From Thermosphaera sp. (lineage in GTDB: Archaea > Thermoproteota > Thermoprotei_A > Sulfolobales > Desulfurococcaceae), in contig JAWBNK010000001.1 of assembly GCA_038827615.1 (NCBI GenBank), forward strand, positions 868,290 through 932,289: a stretch of 64,000 bases of DNA, read 5' to 3'. The notes beneath the pieces are model-generated. The model was not told the origin of the DNA. It ran no database searches and was given only the letters and a program-made list of their open reading frames with translations. This document shows positions 16,984 to 26,191 of this stretch, in pieces. Each line of letters begins with the position of its first letter. The stretch's first letter is position 1. A program made the translations under genes and the position numbers.

Positions 16984-17862
16984 CTAGGACCCTATTATCT
17001 TCTTTAATGCTTCATCAGTGGTTAAGCTTACCTCGTAAACTTTGTTAAAGAACCTGACGATATATTCAACATCCCTTTTCAATAACTCGAAGGATGAAGG
17101 GTGATCCTTGTAAACGTATTGAGGCCAATCTATTATGTAAGGGTCTTGAGTATCAAGGTTAATCAGTATGTTGTACTCGCTTAGATCACTGTGAATTATT
17201 CCCACGTCTTGATAAGCTGTCTTCAACGTATCGAGTATTAAATTTAAAACAGCCTCGGGATCGCTGAGTTGAGGCCTCTTATACAGTTCAACCCCCTCTA
17301 AATACTCGACAACTACGACATGCCTGTTGTATCCATAAGGGGTGGGAACTTTTGCTCTCACCAGTACGAGTTCTTTAAGAGCCCTATACTCTCTCTCCGC
17401 GGCTATTTTTGATTGCTCATACCATGTAGAACGAGGACCCCTGGACCAGTCTCTCAATATTTTCGTTCTCCTAAAGCTAGCGCGGCCTATTCTTAAAAAC
17501 TTCACGGCAACCTTTTCCCCTCCGGTTGATAGTCCCACAAAGATCTCGCTTTCTTTTCCAACCCCTATTTTATCGCCAAGTGCCACTAGAACCTTCTTTT
17601 TCACGAGCTCATCTATAGCTATCATATCGTATCCTAGGGTGGTCATCCTGAAGCTCTTGTATCCACCAATGGTCTCCCGCTTGACAAGTCTAAGTTTATT
17701 AAGCTTACTTAGAACAAGCGTTAAATGCTCCTCCAGTATCTTAGTCCTCTTCTCTATTTTTTCAAGGGGTACATACTCGTGCCGAGAGGAGAGGTCTTCA
17801 ATAGCTCTTAGTACCTGGATGTCTCTCGGGGTCAAGCTCTTATAGAGCAAACCTATGTTCAC
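16984..17862 (-). CDS. rio2: RIO2-type serine kinase/ATPase
   Basis: Atypical kinase involved in small-subunit ribosome maturation. The N-terminal winged helix (YKSLTPRDIQVLRAIEDLS) is the RIO2-specific domain. The P-loop region GKESEIF, the catalytic HSDLSEYNIL and the metal-binding IIDWPQ are all present. The start is placed at GTG 17862, where GTGA overlaps the stop of the MfnA-like gene. A TTG at 17877 would add five residues not typical of the family. Confidence 0.95.
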   Translation of the reverse strand: MNIGLLYKSLTPRDIQVLRAIEDLSSRHEYVPLEKIEKRTKILEEHLTLVLSKLNKLRLVKRETIGGYKSFRMTTLGYDMIAIDELVKKKVLVALGDKIGVGKESEIFVGLSTGGEKVAVKFLRIGRASFRRTKILRDWSRGPRSTWYEQSKIAAEREYRALKELVLVRAKVPTPYGYNRHVVVVEYLEGVELYKRPQLSDPEAVLNLILDTLKTAYQDVGIIHSDLSEYNILINLDTQDPYIIDWPQYVYKDHPSSFELLKRDVEYIVRFFNKVYEVSLTTDEALKKIIGS

Positions 17863-19004
17863 ATGCCACCACTCCAACCATGTATTTTCTCTAAAGCCTT
17901 GATCAATGTCTGGACATGGCTTTCGCTCACGTGCGGCATTATAACAGCTCTAACAGCTTTGAGCGAAGGAGATTTATATAGGAAGATTTTCTCTTTCATA
18001 AGCATTTTAATTAATTCAATATAATCTAGCACGCGAGACCTCCATACCACGATAGGCAGGATGGGTTTGTATGCTTCCACGAAGGGTCTTTTAGTCAGTT
18101 CTTCGTAAAGATGAAGTGCTATTTTCTGTTGGCTAAGCGCCTGCTTTTCGTAACCATCTAAACCTATTGCCTTAACCACAGCCCATGAAGCGATCAGCGA
18201 GCCGCCCGGCCTAGTGCCAAGCAATCCACAATTAATTCCCGAAGGCAGATACTCCATTTCGAAACAAGCATGATTCAGGAGTTCCTCGTCCCTAACAAAG
18301 AGTAAGCTGGAGGGAATGGGGGCTCTTCCATTCTTATGTAAGTCCACTGACACGCTAGAGACTCCGGGATGGAAGTAAATTGTTTCATCAAGCATTCCAT
18401 GCTTGAAGAGGAATGGAACAATCAAGCCGCCGAACGCTCCATCAACGTGAAGGAAAACATCGTATTCAAGAGCGATCTCTGAGACCTCCTTTATTCTATC
18501 CACAACCCCAAACTCCGTGGTACCTGCTGTGACAACGATCGCGTAAGGATTGAAATCTCTAACATACTTCTCCATTAAATCGGGATCCACGGGGTCCGTC
18601 GGGCTGACGGGTATCTTCACAAGCCTGGAGCCCATGAGAATACACGCTTTATCAACTGATGCATGAACCGTTGAGGGCGCGACGACCACGTTATCCTTGC
18701 CTCTACTCGCCCTCTTAGCTATTAGCAAAGCCAAAATGTTAGACTCTGTTCCCCCGCTTGTGAACAATCCATGTCTAGAGCCGTATAGGGTTCCAATGGT
18801 CTGAATAAGGTATTGTTCAGCATCTTTAACTATCGGAAACAGAATGGGATCATTACCGTTGACATGCATAAATAGCTGGTAAGCATAGACTCCTATCTCA
18901 TGAGGCCAAGTAGTCATGGAGCCCAATATGCTTCCTTCAAAATGCTTCGGAATTCGATTATACCATTCTCTAAGCTCATCTATTATTTTCTCAAAATCCT
19001 CCAA
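17859..19004 (-). CDS. mfnA: PLP-dependent decarboxylase, MfnA type
   Basis: Group II amino-acid decarboxylase. The PLP-lysine motif is SVSVDLHKNGRAPIP, preceded by HVDGAFGG with the PLP-pairing aspartate, and GTESNILALLIA forms the phosphate loop. In non-methanogens the archaeal enzyme is thought to act mainly as aspartate decarboxylase, supplying beta-alanine for coenzyme A; the tyrosine activity of methanogen MfnA is less likely here. TTG 19004 has GAGGG six bases upstream; TTG 19010 is an alternative. It lies between TIP49 and RIO2 in a probable operon. Confidence 0.9.
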   Translation of the reverse strand: MEDFEKIIDELREWYNRIPKHFEGSILGSMTTWPHEIGVYAYQLFMHVNGNDPILFPIVKDAEQYLIQTIGTLYGSRHGLFTSGGTESNILALLIAKRASRGKDNVVVAPSTVHASVDKACILMGSRLVKIPVSPTDPVDPDLMEKYVRDFNPYAIVVTAGTTEFGVVDRIKEVSEIALEYDVFLHVDGAFGGLIVPFLFKHGMLDETIYFHPGVSSVSVDLHKNGRAPIPSSLLFVRDEELLNHACFEMEYLPSGINCGLLGTRPGGSLIASWAVVKAIGLDGYEKQALSQQKIALHLYEELTKRPFVEAYKPILPIVVWRSRVLDYIELIKMLMKEKIFLYKSPSLKAVRAVIMPHVSESHVQTLIKALEKIHGWSGGM

Positions 19005-19020
19005 AAACAACCCTCGAATA

Positions 19021-20373
19021 TTACTTTAGAAACAGTTTTTCATACTCCCTCAGATATTCAACACTCGCCGAAACATCTATGAAGAGTTTTCTCGCTTTCT
19101 CGATATCTTCGATCATTATCCTGGAATCACCTCTCTGCTCGGCTAGAATTCTCGCAGGCTCCATTAACTGGACTGCATATCTTAAACTGTGTTTAGATCC
19201 GATCTCGACAAGCCTCTCTAGAGCATTACTGTCTAGTTCTACATCCTCCTCTTCAGCCCTTATTTTGATAATCTCCCTGATCTCCTCTGGAGTGTAGGGA
19301 CGGGTGGGAATGATCAGTAACCTATCTAGCAAATCTAGGGGCATACCGTGAGGCGATTCCATGTCGGTTCCCCTGATTTTTGCCACTCCCCTATTAGTAG
19401 CTAAAATCAATATAGGGGCAAACTCGCTCTCCATGGCTCTGGTCAAGAAGCTGAATGCTTCGATGTCCAACATGTGAGCATCATCAATGAATAATACGCC
19501 GGGAATTATAGCCGCCCTCTTCTCCTCTATCCATTTTCTCACAGTTTCATCAACCTGCCTTCTCGCGTCGGGAGGGATTTCGCGCTCTATGGTTAAACCA
19601 AATACTGAGATTATGGATCTCTGTGCAGCAACATAAACATCGAGATCATGCAATGTTAGGACATTCACGATTTCCTTCTCCTTCTTCACAGGTCCCGAAG
19701 GTGTTTCAACGATCTTCTTCGTCTCGACATCATAGGTACGTACATCCTGGAATTCCTTAACCCTCCCTTCCCTATGTATTCTCCCAGTCTGGGCGTCAAT
19801 CCATATTACATCACCTTTCCTAATTCCTAGTTCAATGACTTGCTGTGTAACTTCTTCGGGTACAGTGAGCGTGACTTCCTCATCCCTTGTGGCCAGAGTT
19901 ATTTTGGCCTCCCTCGGGACGGTCAAATAGGGAACGAGGGGGTGTTTAGCCCTTCTAATGACGACGTTCTTCACGACACCCTCATAAACCAGTCTCCTTT
20001 CTGTTAGCCTGACGCCAAGGGATTTCCTAACAGCTTCCATTAAAACTTCGGTTTTCTTCTTTTCAGTGCTATATACCTCGCTACCGCTGAGAATCACAAA
20101 TGGCGTGTCCTCGCCCAGCTCCCTAGCGATTGCGACTGCAAGAGCCGTCTTACCGGTCCCCGGGGGACCGACTAGCAATATACCTCTCCCAGAGATGCGT
20201 CCTTCTTTGATCATTTTAACAACGATGCCGGCTGCTTCCCTAGCTTCTGTCTGACCCACCAATCCATCTGCAACCATGACAGCTTTTCCATTTTCGTCGA
20301 GTCCTAAACCTCTGATGTGACTATGAGCGCTTATTCTTCTCGGTCTAAAGGCTTCGATCTTGATCTCGCTCAT
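19021..20373 (-). CDS. TIP49/RuvB-like AAA+ helicase
   Basis: A 450-residue homologue of eukaryotic RuvBL1/RuvBL2, hexameric AAA+ ATPases. Walker [16 protein letters not shown], the Walker B variant [17 protein letters not shown] and sensor segment ILATNRG are clear. The large OB-fold insertion specific to TIP49 lies between them (about residues 125-270). The archaeal role is not settled; chromatin or box C/D RNP assembly are suggestions from the eukaryotic proteins. Start ATG 20373. It heads a minus-strand run that includes MfnA and RIO2. Confidence 0.95.
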   Translation of the reverse strand: MSEIKIEAFRPRRISAHSHIRGLGLDENGKAVMVADGLVGQTEAREAAGIVVKMIKEGRISGRGILLVGPPGTGKTALAVAIARELGEDTPFVILSGSEVYSTEKKKTEVLMEAVRKSLGVRLTERRLVYEGVVKNVVIRRAKHPLVPYLTVPREAKITLATRDEEVTLTVPEEVTQQVIELGIRKGDVIWIDAQTGRIHREGRVKEFQDVRTYDVETKKIVETPSGPVKKEKEIVNVLTLHDLDVYVAAQRSIISVFGLTIEREIPPDARRQVDETVRKWIEEKRAAIIPGVLFIDDAHMLDIEAFSFLTRAMESEFAPILILATNRGVAKIRGTDMESPHGMPLDLLDRLLIIPTRPYTPEEIREIIKIRAEEEDVELDSNALERLVEIGSKHSLRYAVQLMEPARILAEQRGDSRIMIEDIEKARKLFIDVSASVEYLREYEKLFLK

Positions 20374-20429
20374 ATACCTCCACCGGCTGTTTAATTATTA
20401 TAATCTAATGAGTGATTTTTAACCGTAAA

Positions 20430-20498
20430 ACTCAGAGCCGCTGAACATATCATCAACCCCAGCCCCTAAGGTCTCAAAACACATATTTCATCATCGCT
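20430..20498 (-). ncRNA. Candidate C/D box guide sRNA
   Basis: Read on the minus strand this intergenic segment has a perfect C box ATGATGA (20494-20488), an internal TTGATGA (C' position) and a terminal CTGA (D box, 20435-20432). The 14 bases before the D box end in GTTCAGCGGCT. The spacing between C and C' is longer than usual (31 bases) and the D' box is degenerate, so confidence is moderate. It lies in the 225-base divergent gap between TIP49 and the gene at 20600, which otherwise shows only promoter-like A/T tracts. Confidence 0.45.
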
Positions 20499-20599
20499 GT
20501 TCTGATCACTTTGAGCGCTCTCCAAAATTCAATTTAGAGTAGAGAGATTTAAAAAAGAATAAATGTTTAAGCTATAACTAAGTTGGAAGTGCAGAAGAG

Positions 20600-21433
20600 A
20601 TGACGTCTCCGAACGAGATTCTTAAGAAACACGTCGAGGACGTGTTAAAACAGCTAGAGAAGAGGGAAGCTCTGAGAAGTGAAGTAGAAGAATTGAAAGC
20701 TCTTAGTTCTTCGCTGGAGACCGTGGATTTTCCCCCAATCATAAATGGTGTTTTATACTATTCATTCAACTCTACCCTTGCTAAACTCTACGAACTCAAG
20801 GAGTACTTGAAAAACAAGACCAATGACATAGAATTGTATTACCTTCTCCGCGAGATCAACTCCGCTCTAAGATTTTATGTTGGAAGCGCTAAAAACTACC
20901 ATAAAAAAGAAATGGTTCAGCTATCCCTGCCAGTATATCTTTCCATTGTGGTATACGTTCTCAGCTTCATAGCCGAGCCCGTTGATAGAAATATCATAAC
21001 ATTGATACTCGGAACACTCGGGGTCGGTTTAACATTCTTCAACGTGATTGGAGCATACGCCACTGTCATCATCGCTTCACTAGTCAATGTGATCATTTTA
21101 TTAGGATTCACTGGGTTATCATCCCTGAACAATATCGTTATACACTTATTGATCATAATATCATCCGTTACGTACATATACATAGCGTTCTCTATGCGCT
21201 CCAGAGAATACCGTGAAAAGCTCAGTAAACTACTCACGGATGTATCAAATGTGATTGAAAGAGTCGTGGAGCCTAGTAACAAGCATGAAGTGGAAAAACT
21301 GTTGAACGAGGTTATTTTCGGAAATCAATCTGGTTCTTCCCGGAAACTAATCAGTTATAAAGCTTCAGTCTTAATCATGAACGGTTATAGTCTCGATGAG
21401 GTTAGAAAGATTATTTCAAGATATATTTATTAG
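20600..21433 (+). CDS. Membrane protein with N-terminal coiled-coil, unknown function
   Basis: A 277-residue protein. Residues 1-105 are charged and helical with coiled-coil character (EDVLKQLEKREALRSEVEEL). About four membrane helices follow between residues 108 and 203. A cytosolic-type C-terminal helical domain ends in SYKASVLIMNGYSLDEV. No catalytic motif is seen. The stop is about 50 bases before a winged-helix-like gene that it probably shares a transcript with. I do not recognise a named family. Confidence 0.7.
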   Translation: MTSPNEILKKHVEDVLKQLEKREALRSEVEELKALSSSLETVDFPPIINGVLYYSFNSTLAKLYELKEYLKNKTNDIELYYLLREINSALRFYVGSAKNYHKKEMVQLSLPVYLSIVVYVLSFIAEPVDRNIITLILGTLGVGLTFFNVIGAYATVIIASLVNVIILLGFTGLSSLNNIVIHLLIIISSVTYIYIAFSMRSREYREKLSKLLTDVSNVIERVVEPSNKHEVEKLLNEVIFGNQSGSSRKLISYKASVLIMNGYSLDEVRKIISRYIY

Positions 21434-21484
21434 TAGTTAATGGCCATACGATTAACAGGATTCTCCACTATTGAGGTGTTATCA

Positions 21485-21961
21485 ATGCCCAAGGAACAGG
21501 CGCAACCAACTCCAACCGAGAAAAGTAAGGAGGTAAAGATCATTGCAAAACAAGTATTCACTTTATCAGATGTCGAGAAAAACCCCAGGGCTCTCAAACT
21601 GTTATACGTGATAAATTCGGTGGGTAGTATTAGTGAAAAAGCCCTGCAGTACCTTCTCCACTATATGAAGGAGTCCGGGGCCGATTTAAAGTATTCATTC
21701 ACAACTATTGGGGGCGTTCCCACTTCAAAGGAACTCTTGAACGAGATACTTAGTTTAAAATACGTGGGCCTGGTCGAATCCCTCCCCAACAGAAAAATAG
21801 TCGTCACAGGCTTAGGAAAGGAATTCCTCAACAAGGCCATGACATTTCTCAGCGAGGAAGAGAAGAATATCTTGAATAAAGCTATTGAGGAAGCCAAACC
21901 AAAGATTCTCCCGATTGATGCTGAAGTAGATATAAGACTGAAAAAGCAGAATAGGAGATGA
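21485..21961 (+). CDS. Winged-helix-like protein, unknown function
   Basis: A 158-residue protein. After a low-complexity N-terminus (MPKEQAQPTPTEKSKEV), residues 28-110 look like a winged helix (KLLYVINSVGSISEKALQYL, then EILSLKYVGLVESLPNRKIVVTG). A charged C-terminal helix follows. ATG 21485 is chosen because GAGGTG is six bases before it; an in-frame ATG at 21440 would add 15 residues. Together with the membrane protein upstream it forms a plausible two-gene unit. Whether it binds DNA is not established. Confidence 0.65.
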   Translation: MPKEQAQPTPTEKSKEVKIIAKQVFTLSDVEKNPRALKLLYVINSVGSISEKALQYLLHYMKESGADLKYSFTTIGGVPTSKELLNEILSLKYVGLVESLPNRKIVVTGLGKEFLNKAMTFLSEEEKNILNKAIEEAKPKILPIDAEVDIRLKKQNRR

Positions 21962-21970
21962 TCTGAAGAT

Positions 21971-22372
21971 TTATATCGTTAATTGAACCGGGGATCTCCT
22001 TGTTTCTTTCTCCGTCTTCTCAAAACCAAACAGGGGATTTATTTTACCCTCAGAGGCAAGAATCTTCAAGTGCTCGCTGAATTTACTCGTGTGCTCTATG
22101 TCTAGCTCTATTAGCTCGTATAATAGTTGTCTAAGCTTCTCCCACAACTCAATCAGCATTTCACGAGGCATGTGGTTTGTTATCATCGGATCTTTGAGCC
22201 ACTGGTCGAATGCTTCAATGGTTCGCATCATGTGTTGAAATGCGGCTCTAGACAGCGTAATTAAGGTCAGTCTGTCGGCATCCCGATAGTCTGACTCAGC
22301 CTTTTCGAACAAACTCTTAACTTCGTTCTGACGCTTAACCCACATGTCTAGGCTGGAAAACAAATCACTCAT
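21971..22372 (-). CDS. Small helical protein, probably DUF2153 family
   Basis: A 133-residue all-helical protein with conserved-looking FQHMMRTIEAFDQWLKDPM and WEKLRQLLYELIELDIEHT segments. It resembles the crenarchaeal DUF2153 group from memory. ATG 22372 has GGTGG five bases upstream and is preferred over ATG 22384. No enzymatic motif. Convergent with the winged-helix gene; the Trm112-like gene lies 110 bases upstream on the same strand. Confidence 0.65.
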   Translation of the reverse strand: MSDLFSSLDMWVKRQNEVKSLFEKAESDYRDADRLTLITLSRAAFQHMMRTIEAFDQWLKDPMITNHMPREMLIELWEKLRQLLYELIELDIEHTSKFSEHLKILASEGKINPLFGFEKTEKETRRSPVQLTI

Positions 22373-22495
22373 GCATACCACCATACAATGTTATAATTTA
22401 CACCTACTTTATACTTATCCAGTCAATGGAAGAACGTCTTGAAAACCCAATATCCCACCAACACATGAATGACCAGGTGACTCTTCGTAAAGGCT

Positions 22496-22882
22496 CTATG
22501 ATGACAGATTATACGGCTTCCCTCTCTCGACAATATCCGGTGGAAGTTTATCACGATATGTTTGGAGAAAACTTTTATCAGTCTCAGCTTTCCTCCTGTT
22601 ATCAGTTAACAAGTAAACTATGCCCTCTTTAATAGGATACCACCTATTGCAATTGGGGCAGAACAAGACTCCCGTTTTGATCCCGATTTTTACACACTCG
22701 TTGCACGGATACTCCTCGGATGGTTTAACCTCTTTTTGCAGGTAAGCGCAGTAAGATTTGCATAATGGGAAGTCTAAACTTGAGGTATCCACGTTTTGAA
22801 CTTCTTTATCAATTACTATTATTTTCAACGGATAGTGTTTGCAGTGCACACATCTGATGAAGTCGATGCCCCAATATCGCAT
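22496..22882 (-). CDS. Trm112-like zinc-binding protein
   Basis: A 128-residue protein with CVHC near the N-terminus, several mid-protein cysteines (CKSYC, CNEC) and LFCPNCNRWYPIKEGIVYLL close to the C-terminus. The last segment is the core of Trm112/UPF0434 proteins, which activate methyltransferases for tRNA, rRNA and release factors. The cysteine-rich middle insertion is longer than in simple Trm112 proteins. The start overlaps the glmM stop (TGATG), so the two are coupled. Partner methyltransferases cannot be assigned from context alone. Confidence 0.7.
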   Translation of the reverse strand: MRYWGIDFIRCVHCKHYPLKIIVIDKEVQNVDTSSLDFPLCKSYCAYLQKEVKPSEEYPCNECVKIGIKTGVLFCPNCNRWYPIKEGIVYLLTDNRRKAETDKSFLQTYRDKLPPDIVERGKPYNLSS

Positions 22883-24252
22883 CAATTTAACCCAACCTCC
22901 ATTACTATCTTGCTCACTCTCTCAAATATACTCTTAGCATCTTCTTCGGTTCGAGCCTCCAGCATTACTCTTAATAATGGTTCAGTTCCGCTCGGCCTCA
23001 CTAGGATCCAATAGTTCCTTGCAATGACTTTGACCCCATCAATTAGTAAAAGCTTCTCATTCTTAAACTCTTCTTTTACGCGCTCGACAACGAGTAATGC
23101 TTTATCCCTTGACATCCTGTACTTTGTCTTTATGGAATGGTAATATGGTAACGAATCATAAAGCTCTGAGAGAGATACCTTGTATCTTGCAAGCATCTCT
23201 AAGACTAACGCCAATGTCATGCCTCCGTCTCTAACGTATTGATGAGGAGGGTACATGAAGCCCCCGTTCTCTTCGAAGCCGCATAAGGCATCCCCGCTCT
23301 TCTTCATTGTATGGGCGATATCGACGCTCCCAACCTTTAGCCATACAACTTCAACACCGAGCTCCTTCATTACATCCTCAATGATCATGCTGGACGAGAC
23401 TGCCGTGTATACTTTTCCACGCTCTCCTCTCTCAACACTCAAGTATTTGGCTAGGAGCGTTGCAGTCCTGTCTCCCGATTGAATTCTTCCTTTTTCATCT
23501 ATAAAGATCGACCTATCCGCATCACCATCGTGTGAAACCCCGAAATTCAATTTTAACGATTTGACTATTTCAGCGGTTTCTGAGATGTTTTCAGGGGTTG
23601 GCTCAGGATTTCTACTGGGAAACCATGAATCAAGGTTTCCATTGACTACGACGTATTCAACCCCTAATTTCTTGGCTATCTCGGGAGTTGTTAACGCACC
23701 GACACTGTTTCCAGGGTCTATTAGTATTTTAAACCCTCTAGATGAGATTAACTCTCTATCGACTTGACCCACAACCGCGTTGACGTATGATTCATTAACC
23801 GTTCTATAAGGCTCCACTGAATGATACGCTGCCCTCCAATCAATGCTCCTAAATCTCCCCTCCCAAAAAATCTCCTCAAGTTCTTTCTCCTTATCCCTAT
23901 CTAGCTCTATTCCATCGGGACCGATGACCTTAATCCCATTGTATTCCCTAGGGTTGTGGCTAGCTGTAATCATCACTCCGCCGTCAAAGCCGAACGCTTT
24001 AACCGCGTATTGTAATGCAGGAGTGGGGGTTAGTCCAGCGTCGTAAACCTTGTGTCCAAAGTATAACAGCGTCCCTGTAACGATACGGGAATATGCTTCC
24101 CCGCCGGATCTAGCATCTCTCCCTACGAGTATTCTCGAACCGGGTTTGAAAAACGACCCTATAGCTTGAGAAACCCTAGCAACAAACTCGGGGGTCAGGT
24201 CGCCTATAACTCCCCTTATGCCGTCCGTGCCGAACAAGCTACTTTTAAACAT
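22882..24252 (-). CDS. glmM: Phosphoglucosamine/phosphohexose mutase
   Basis: Interconverts hexose (or glucosamine) 6- and 1-phosphates. The phosphoserine loop is ITASHNPREYNG, the metal loop is HDGDADRS, the sugar-binding loop is GFEENGGFMYP and the phosphate-binding loop RPSGTEPLLRVM lies near the C-terminus. Length (456) is typical. The ATG at 24252 is supported by GGAGGAGTGAAT and lies two bases beyond the previous stop. Archaeal members may also act as phosphomannomutase, so the preferred sugar is not certain. Confidence 0.92.
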   Translation of the reverse strand: MFKSSLFGTDGIRGVIGDLTPEFVARVSQAIGSFFKPGSRILVGRDARSGGEAYSRIVTGTLLYFGHKVYDAGLTPTPALQYAVKAFGFDGGVMITASHNPREYNGIKVIGPDGIELDRDKEKELEEIFWEGRFRSIDWRAAYHSVEPYRTVNESYVNAVVGQVDRELISSRGFKILIDPGNSVGALTTPEIAKKLGVEYVVVNGNLDSWFPSRNPEPTPENISETAEIVKSLKLNFGVSHDGDADRSIFIDEKGRIQSGDRTATLLAKYLSVERGERGKVYTAVSSSMIIEDVMKELGVEVVWLKVGSVDIAHTMKKSGDALCGFEENGGFMYPPHQYVRDGGMTLALVLEMLARYKVSLSELYDSLPYYHSIKTKYRMSRDKALLVVERVKEEFKNEKLLLIDGVKVIARNYWILVRPSGTEPLLRVMLEARTEEDAKSIFERVSKIVMEVGLN

Positions 24253-24254
24253 AT

Positions 24255-24623
24255 TCACTCCTCCGAAACCTCGATCAAGTCCTCAAGCAACTCTATAATA
24301 TCAATCTCCCCCTCTCTTAATTTAATGTTGATCTCATAACCGTTCTCCTTAAACCATTTGTACAAGCCTGCCGTAAGCTCATTGAATTCGCTTATAACAT
24401 CTTCTACCAGGTCCTCAACATTATCGCTCCCCGACGAAACCAAATCCTCCAGGAAGTCCTTTAGGCTACTATCATAGGAGAGTTTTATTACGACTCTGTT
24501 TCCACCAAACACGATATCAAGGTAGACCGGGAGGAGATGGTGTAGAATTCTCAATTTATTTCCAATCCCCTGCACTTGATACCCCTTAGAAATGATCATG
24601 TCAACTAGGGATTGAATGCTCAT
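24255..24623 (-). CDS. Hypothetical acidic protein upstream of glmM
   Basis: A 122-residue protein, markedly acidic at its C-terminus (REGEIDIIELLEDLIEVSEE), with a mixed alpha/beta N-terminal half. ATG 24623 is chosen because GGTG lies seven bases upstream; an in-frame TTG at 24626 is an alternative. It ends two bases before the glmM start and is almost certainly in the same operon with glmM and the Trm112-like gene. No family recognised. Confidence 0.65.
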   Translation of the reverse strand: MSIQSLVDMIISKGYQVQGIGNKLRILHHLLPVYLDIVFGGNRVVIKLSYDSSLKDFLEDLVSSGSDNVEDLVEDVISEFNELTAGLYKWFKENGYEINIKLREGEIDIIELLEDLIEVSEE

Positions 24624-24704
24624 CAATAAGCACCATTAGTGCTCCCGTTTTATAAATCACCTTTTTAAATCACACTAATTTAGTATTTCAGGAAGGGGTT
24701 ATAA

Positions 24705-25022
24705 GTGGTTAGTCTAGTATTGATCTCAGTTAATGATGGAGACCAGCTTAGAAAGGCGGAGGATTTGATCAATAATTTTAAAAATGAGATATTTGTAACA
24801 GATATGCAAACTTTAAAGCTCCTAGTAAATAAGAAGCTTTTAACCAAAGGCTTCGCTGGCAAGCTTTACGTATTTAATTCCTCTTTTCCCGAAGAAGATT
24901 CTTTAAAATTGTTCGCGTTATCCAAGCCGGATGACGTTGTAGTTTGCGATGAAGCCGGTAGGCTTGAAGCGTTCACACGGTTTGTTAAGCGAGTGTCAGG
25001 ACTCAGGATCCTCGAGTGTTGA
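24705..25022 (+). CDS. Hypothetical protein, 105 aa
   Basis: Starts with GTG, preceded by AAGGGGTTATAA. The pattern of strands and helices (SLVLISVNDGDQLRKAEDLI, KPDDVVVCDEAGRLEAF) suggests a small Rossmann-like or receiver-like fold, or a PIN-like fold. No clear active site is present. It ends five bases before the convergent GTPase gene. A lone plus-strand gene in a minus-strand neighbourhood. Not recognised. Confidence 0.6.
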   Translation: MVSLVLISVNDGDQLRKAEDLINNFKNEIFVTDMQTLKLLVNKKLLTKGFAGKLYVFNSSFPEEDSLKLFALSKPDDVVVCDEAGRLEAFTRFVKRVSGLRILEC

Positions 25023-25027
25023 TCATC

Positions 25028-26188
25028 TCACCCCTTTATGTGGATCTCTACAATATCCTTGTCTTCAACAACATGTTCTAACCCTACTCTTTCACCAGGG
25101 TATTTCGCCGATGGACCCCATACTCTCGCATATTGAAACCTTTCAACGAAATCCTTGTGGATATTTAACGCTACATCCTGGATCGTAGCGCCCCGCCGCA
25201 GTACGAGGGGCTTTTGTGAGGGAGGAGTATTAGGGGCTTTTGTATAAACTCTCACCAACTCGAGGTAGTTGAATATCTCATGACCTATCTTGTCGAGGCC
25301 AAGGCCGCTAACTGCTGACCCGATGATTATTGGTCCATTAAACCGTTTGCGTAGCTCGTTTATATCACTATCATCTGGGCGTCTTAGGTCCACTTTATTG
25401 ATAAAAACAATGGAGGGCTTGTAGGTTATGTTTTCAAACAAGGCTTGCTCGACATCGTCTACGGATACTTCGCCATATATTTTAACGTGTGCATTGTATA
25501 TCTTATAGCTCTCCAAGAGTTTTCGCACATCGTCGCTTGTTCCATCAAGCAACCTCCCCATTAATGTAACTCTGATACCCGTTTTTCCTGATCTAAAAGT
25601 CTCTATAACCACGCGACCTCTAGGTTTAGATAGTAAGATGCCCTCACTCTCGAGTAATTGTTTCAATGTATCAAACTGCTGATTTAAGTCTCTAGTAGCA
25701 TCGAGAACGATCAGTAAGGCGTCGGAGTTTCTAGCTAGACCAATTATCTTGGATACTATTCTGCTTCCTAGAGCCAATGGGGGCGTATCAATTAATTGAA
25801 ACAATACATCTTCATACCTCAGCATACCTGGCACGGGAAAAATCGTGGAGAACTCGTAATCCGCCACAACGGTCTTGGCTCCTGTAAGCTTGTTCACCAG
25901 CAGGCTTTTTCCCGAATTAGGTGGTCCTACAACACATATTTGAGCTGATCCCTCCTTCTCAATGAAGAAGCTCAATCCTCCGCCTGTTCGCCTCTTTTTC
26001 TTCTGCTCTAACTCTTCCCGAAGCTCGGCGAGTCTACGACTGGCCCAATGCCTCAGATTTTCTGTCCCTTTGTGTTTTGGAACGCTAGACAAAAATTCCT
26101 CCAGAGCGGCGATTTTCTCCTCAGTCGTCCTGGCCTCCATTACTTTAATCCACTTGGCTTTTGCCTCAGCGGGAAGATTCGTCGGCAT
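25028..26188 (-). CDS. DRG-type GTPase with C-terminal TGS domain
   Basis: OBG/DRG-family translation-associated GTPase. Coiled basic N-terminus, G1 GPPNSGKS (about 102-109), a G2/G3 region with FQLIDTPPLALGS (DTPP rather than DTPG), G4 NKVD and G5 GSAVSG. A C-terminal TGS domain runs from about residue 310 (ATIQDVALNIHKDFVERF). The DTPP variant is common in archaeal DRG-like proteins. It follows the RNase HII gene with a three-base gap. Likely ribosome-associated, inferred from the family. Confidence 0.92.
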   Translation of the reverse strand: MPTNLPAEAKAKWIKVMEARTTEEKIAALEEFLSSVPKHKGTENLRHWASRRLAELREELEQKKKRRTGGGLSFFIEKEGSAQICVVGPPNSGKSLLVNKLTGAKTVVADYEFSTIFPVPGMLRYEDVLFQLIDTPPLALGSRIVSKIIGLARNSDALLIVLDATRDLNQQFDTLKQLLESEGILLSKPRGRVVIETFRSGKTGIRVTLMGRLLDGTSDDVRKLLESYKIYNAHVKIYGEVSVDDVEQALFENITYKPSIVFINKVDLRRPDDSDINELRKRFNGPIIIGSAVSGLGLDKIGHEIFNYLELVRVYTKAPNTPPSQKPLVLRRGATIQDVALNIHKDFVERFQYARVWGPSAKYPGERVGLEHVVEDKDIVEIHIKG

Positions 26189-26191
26189 TCT

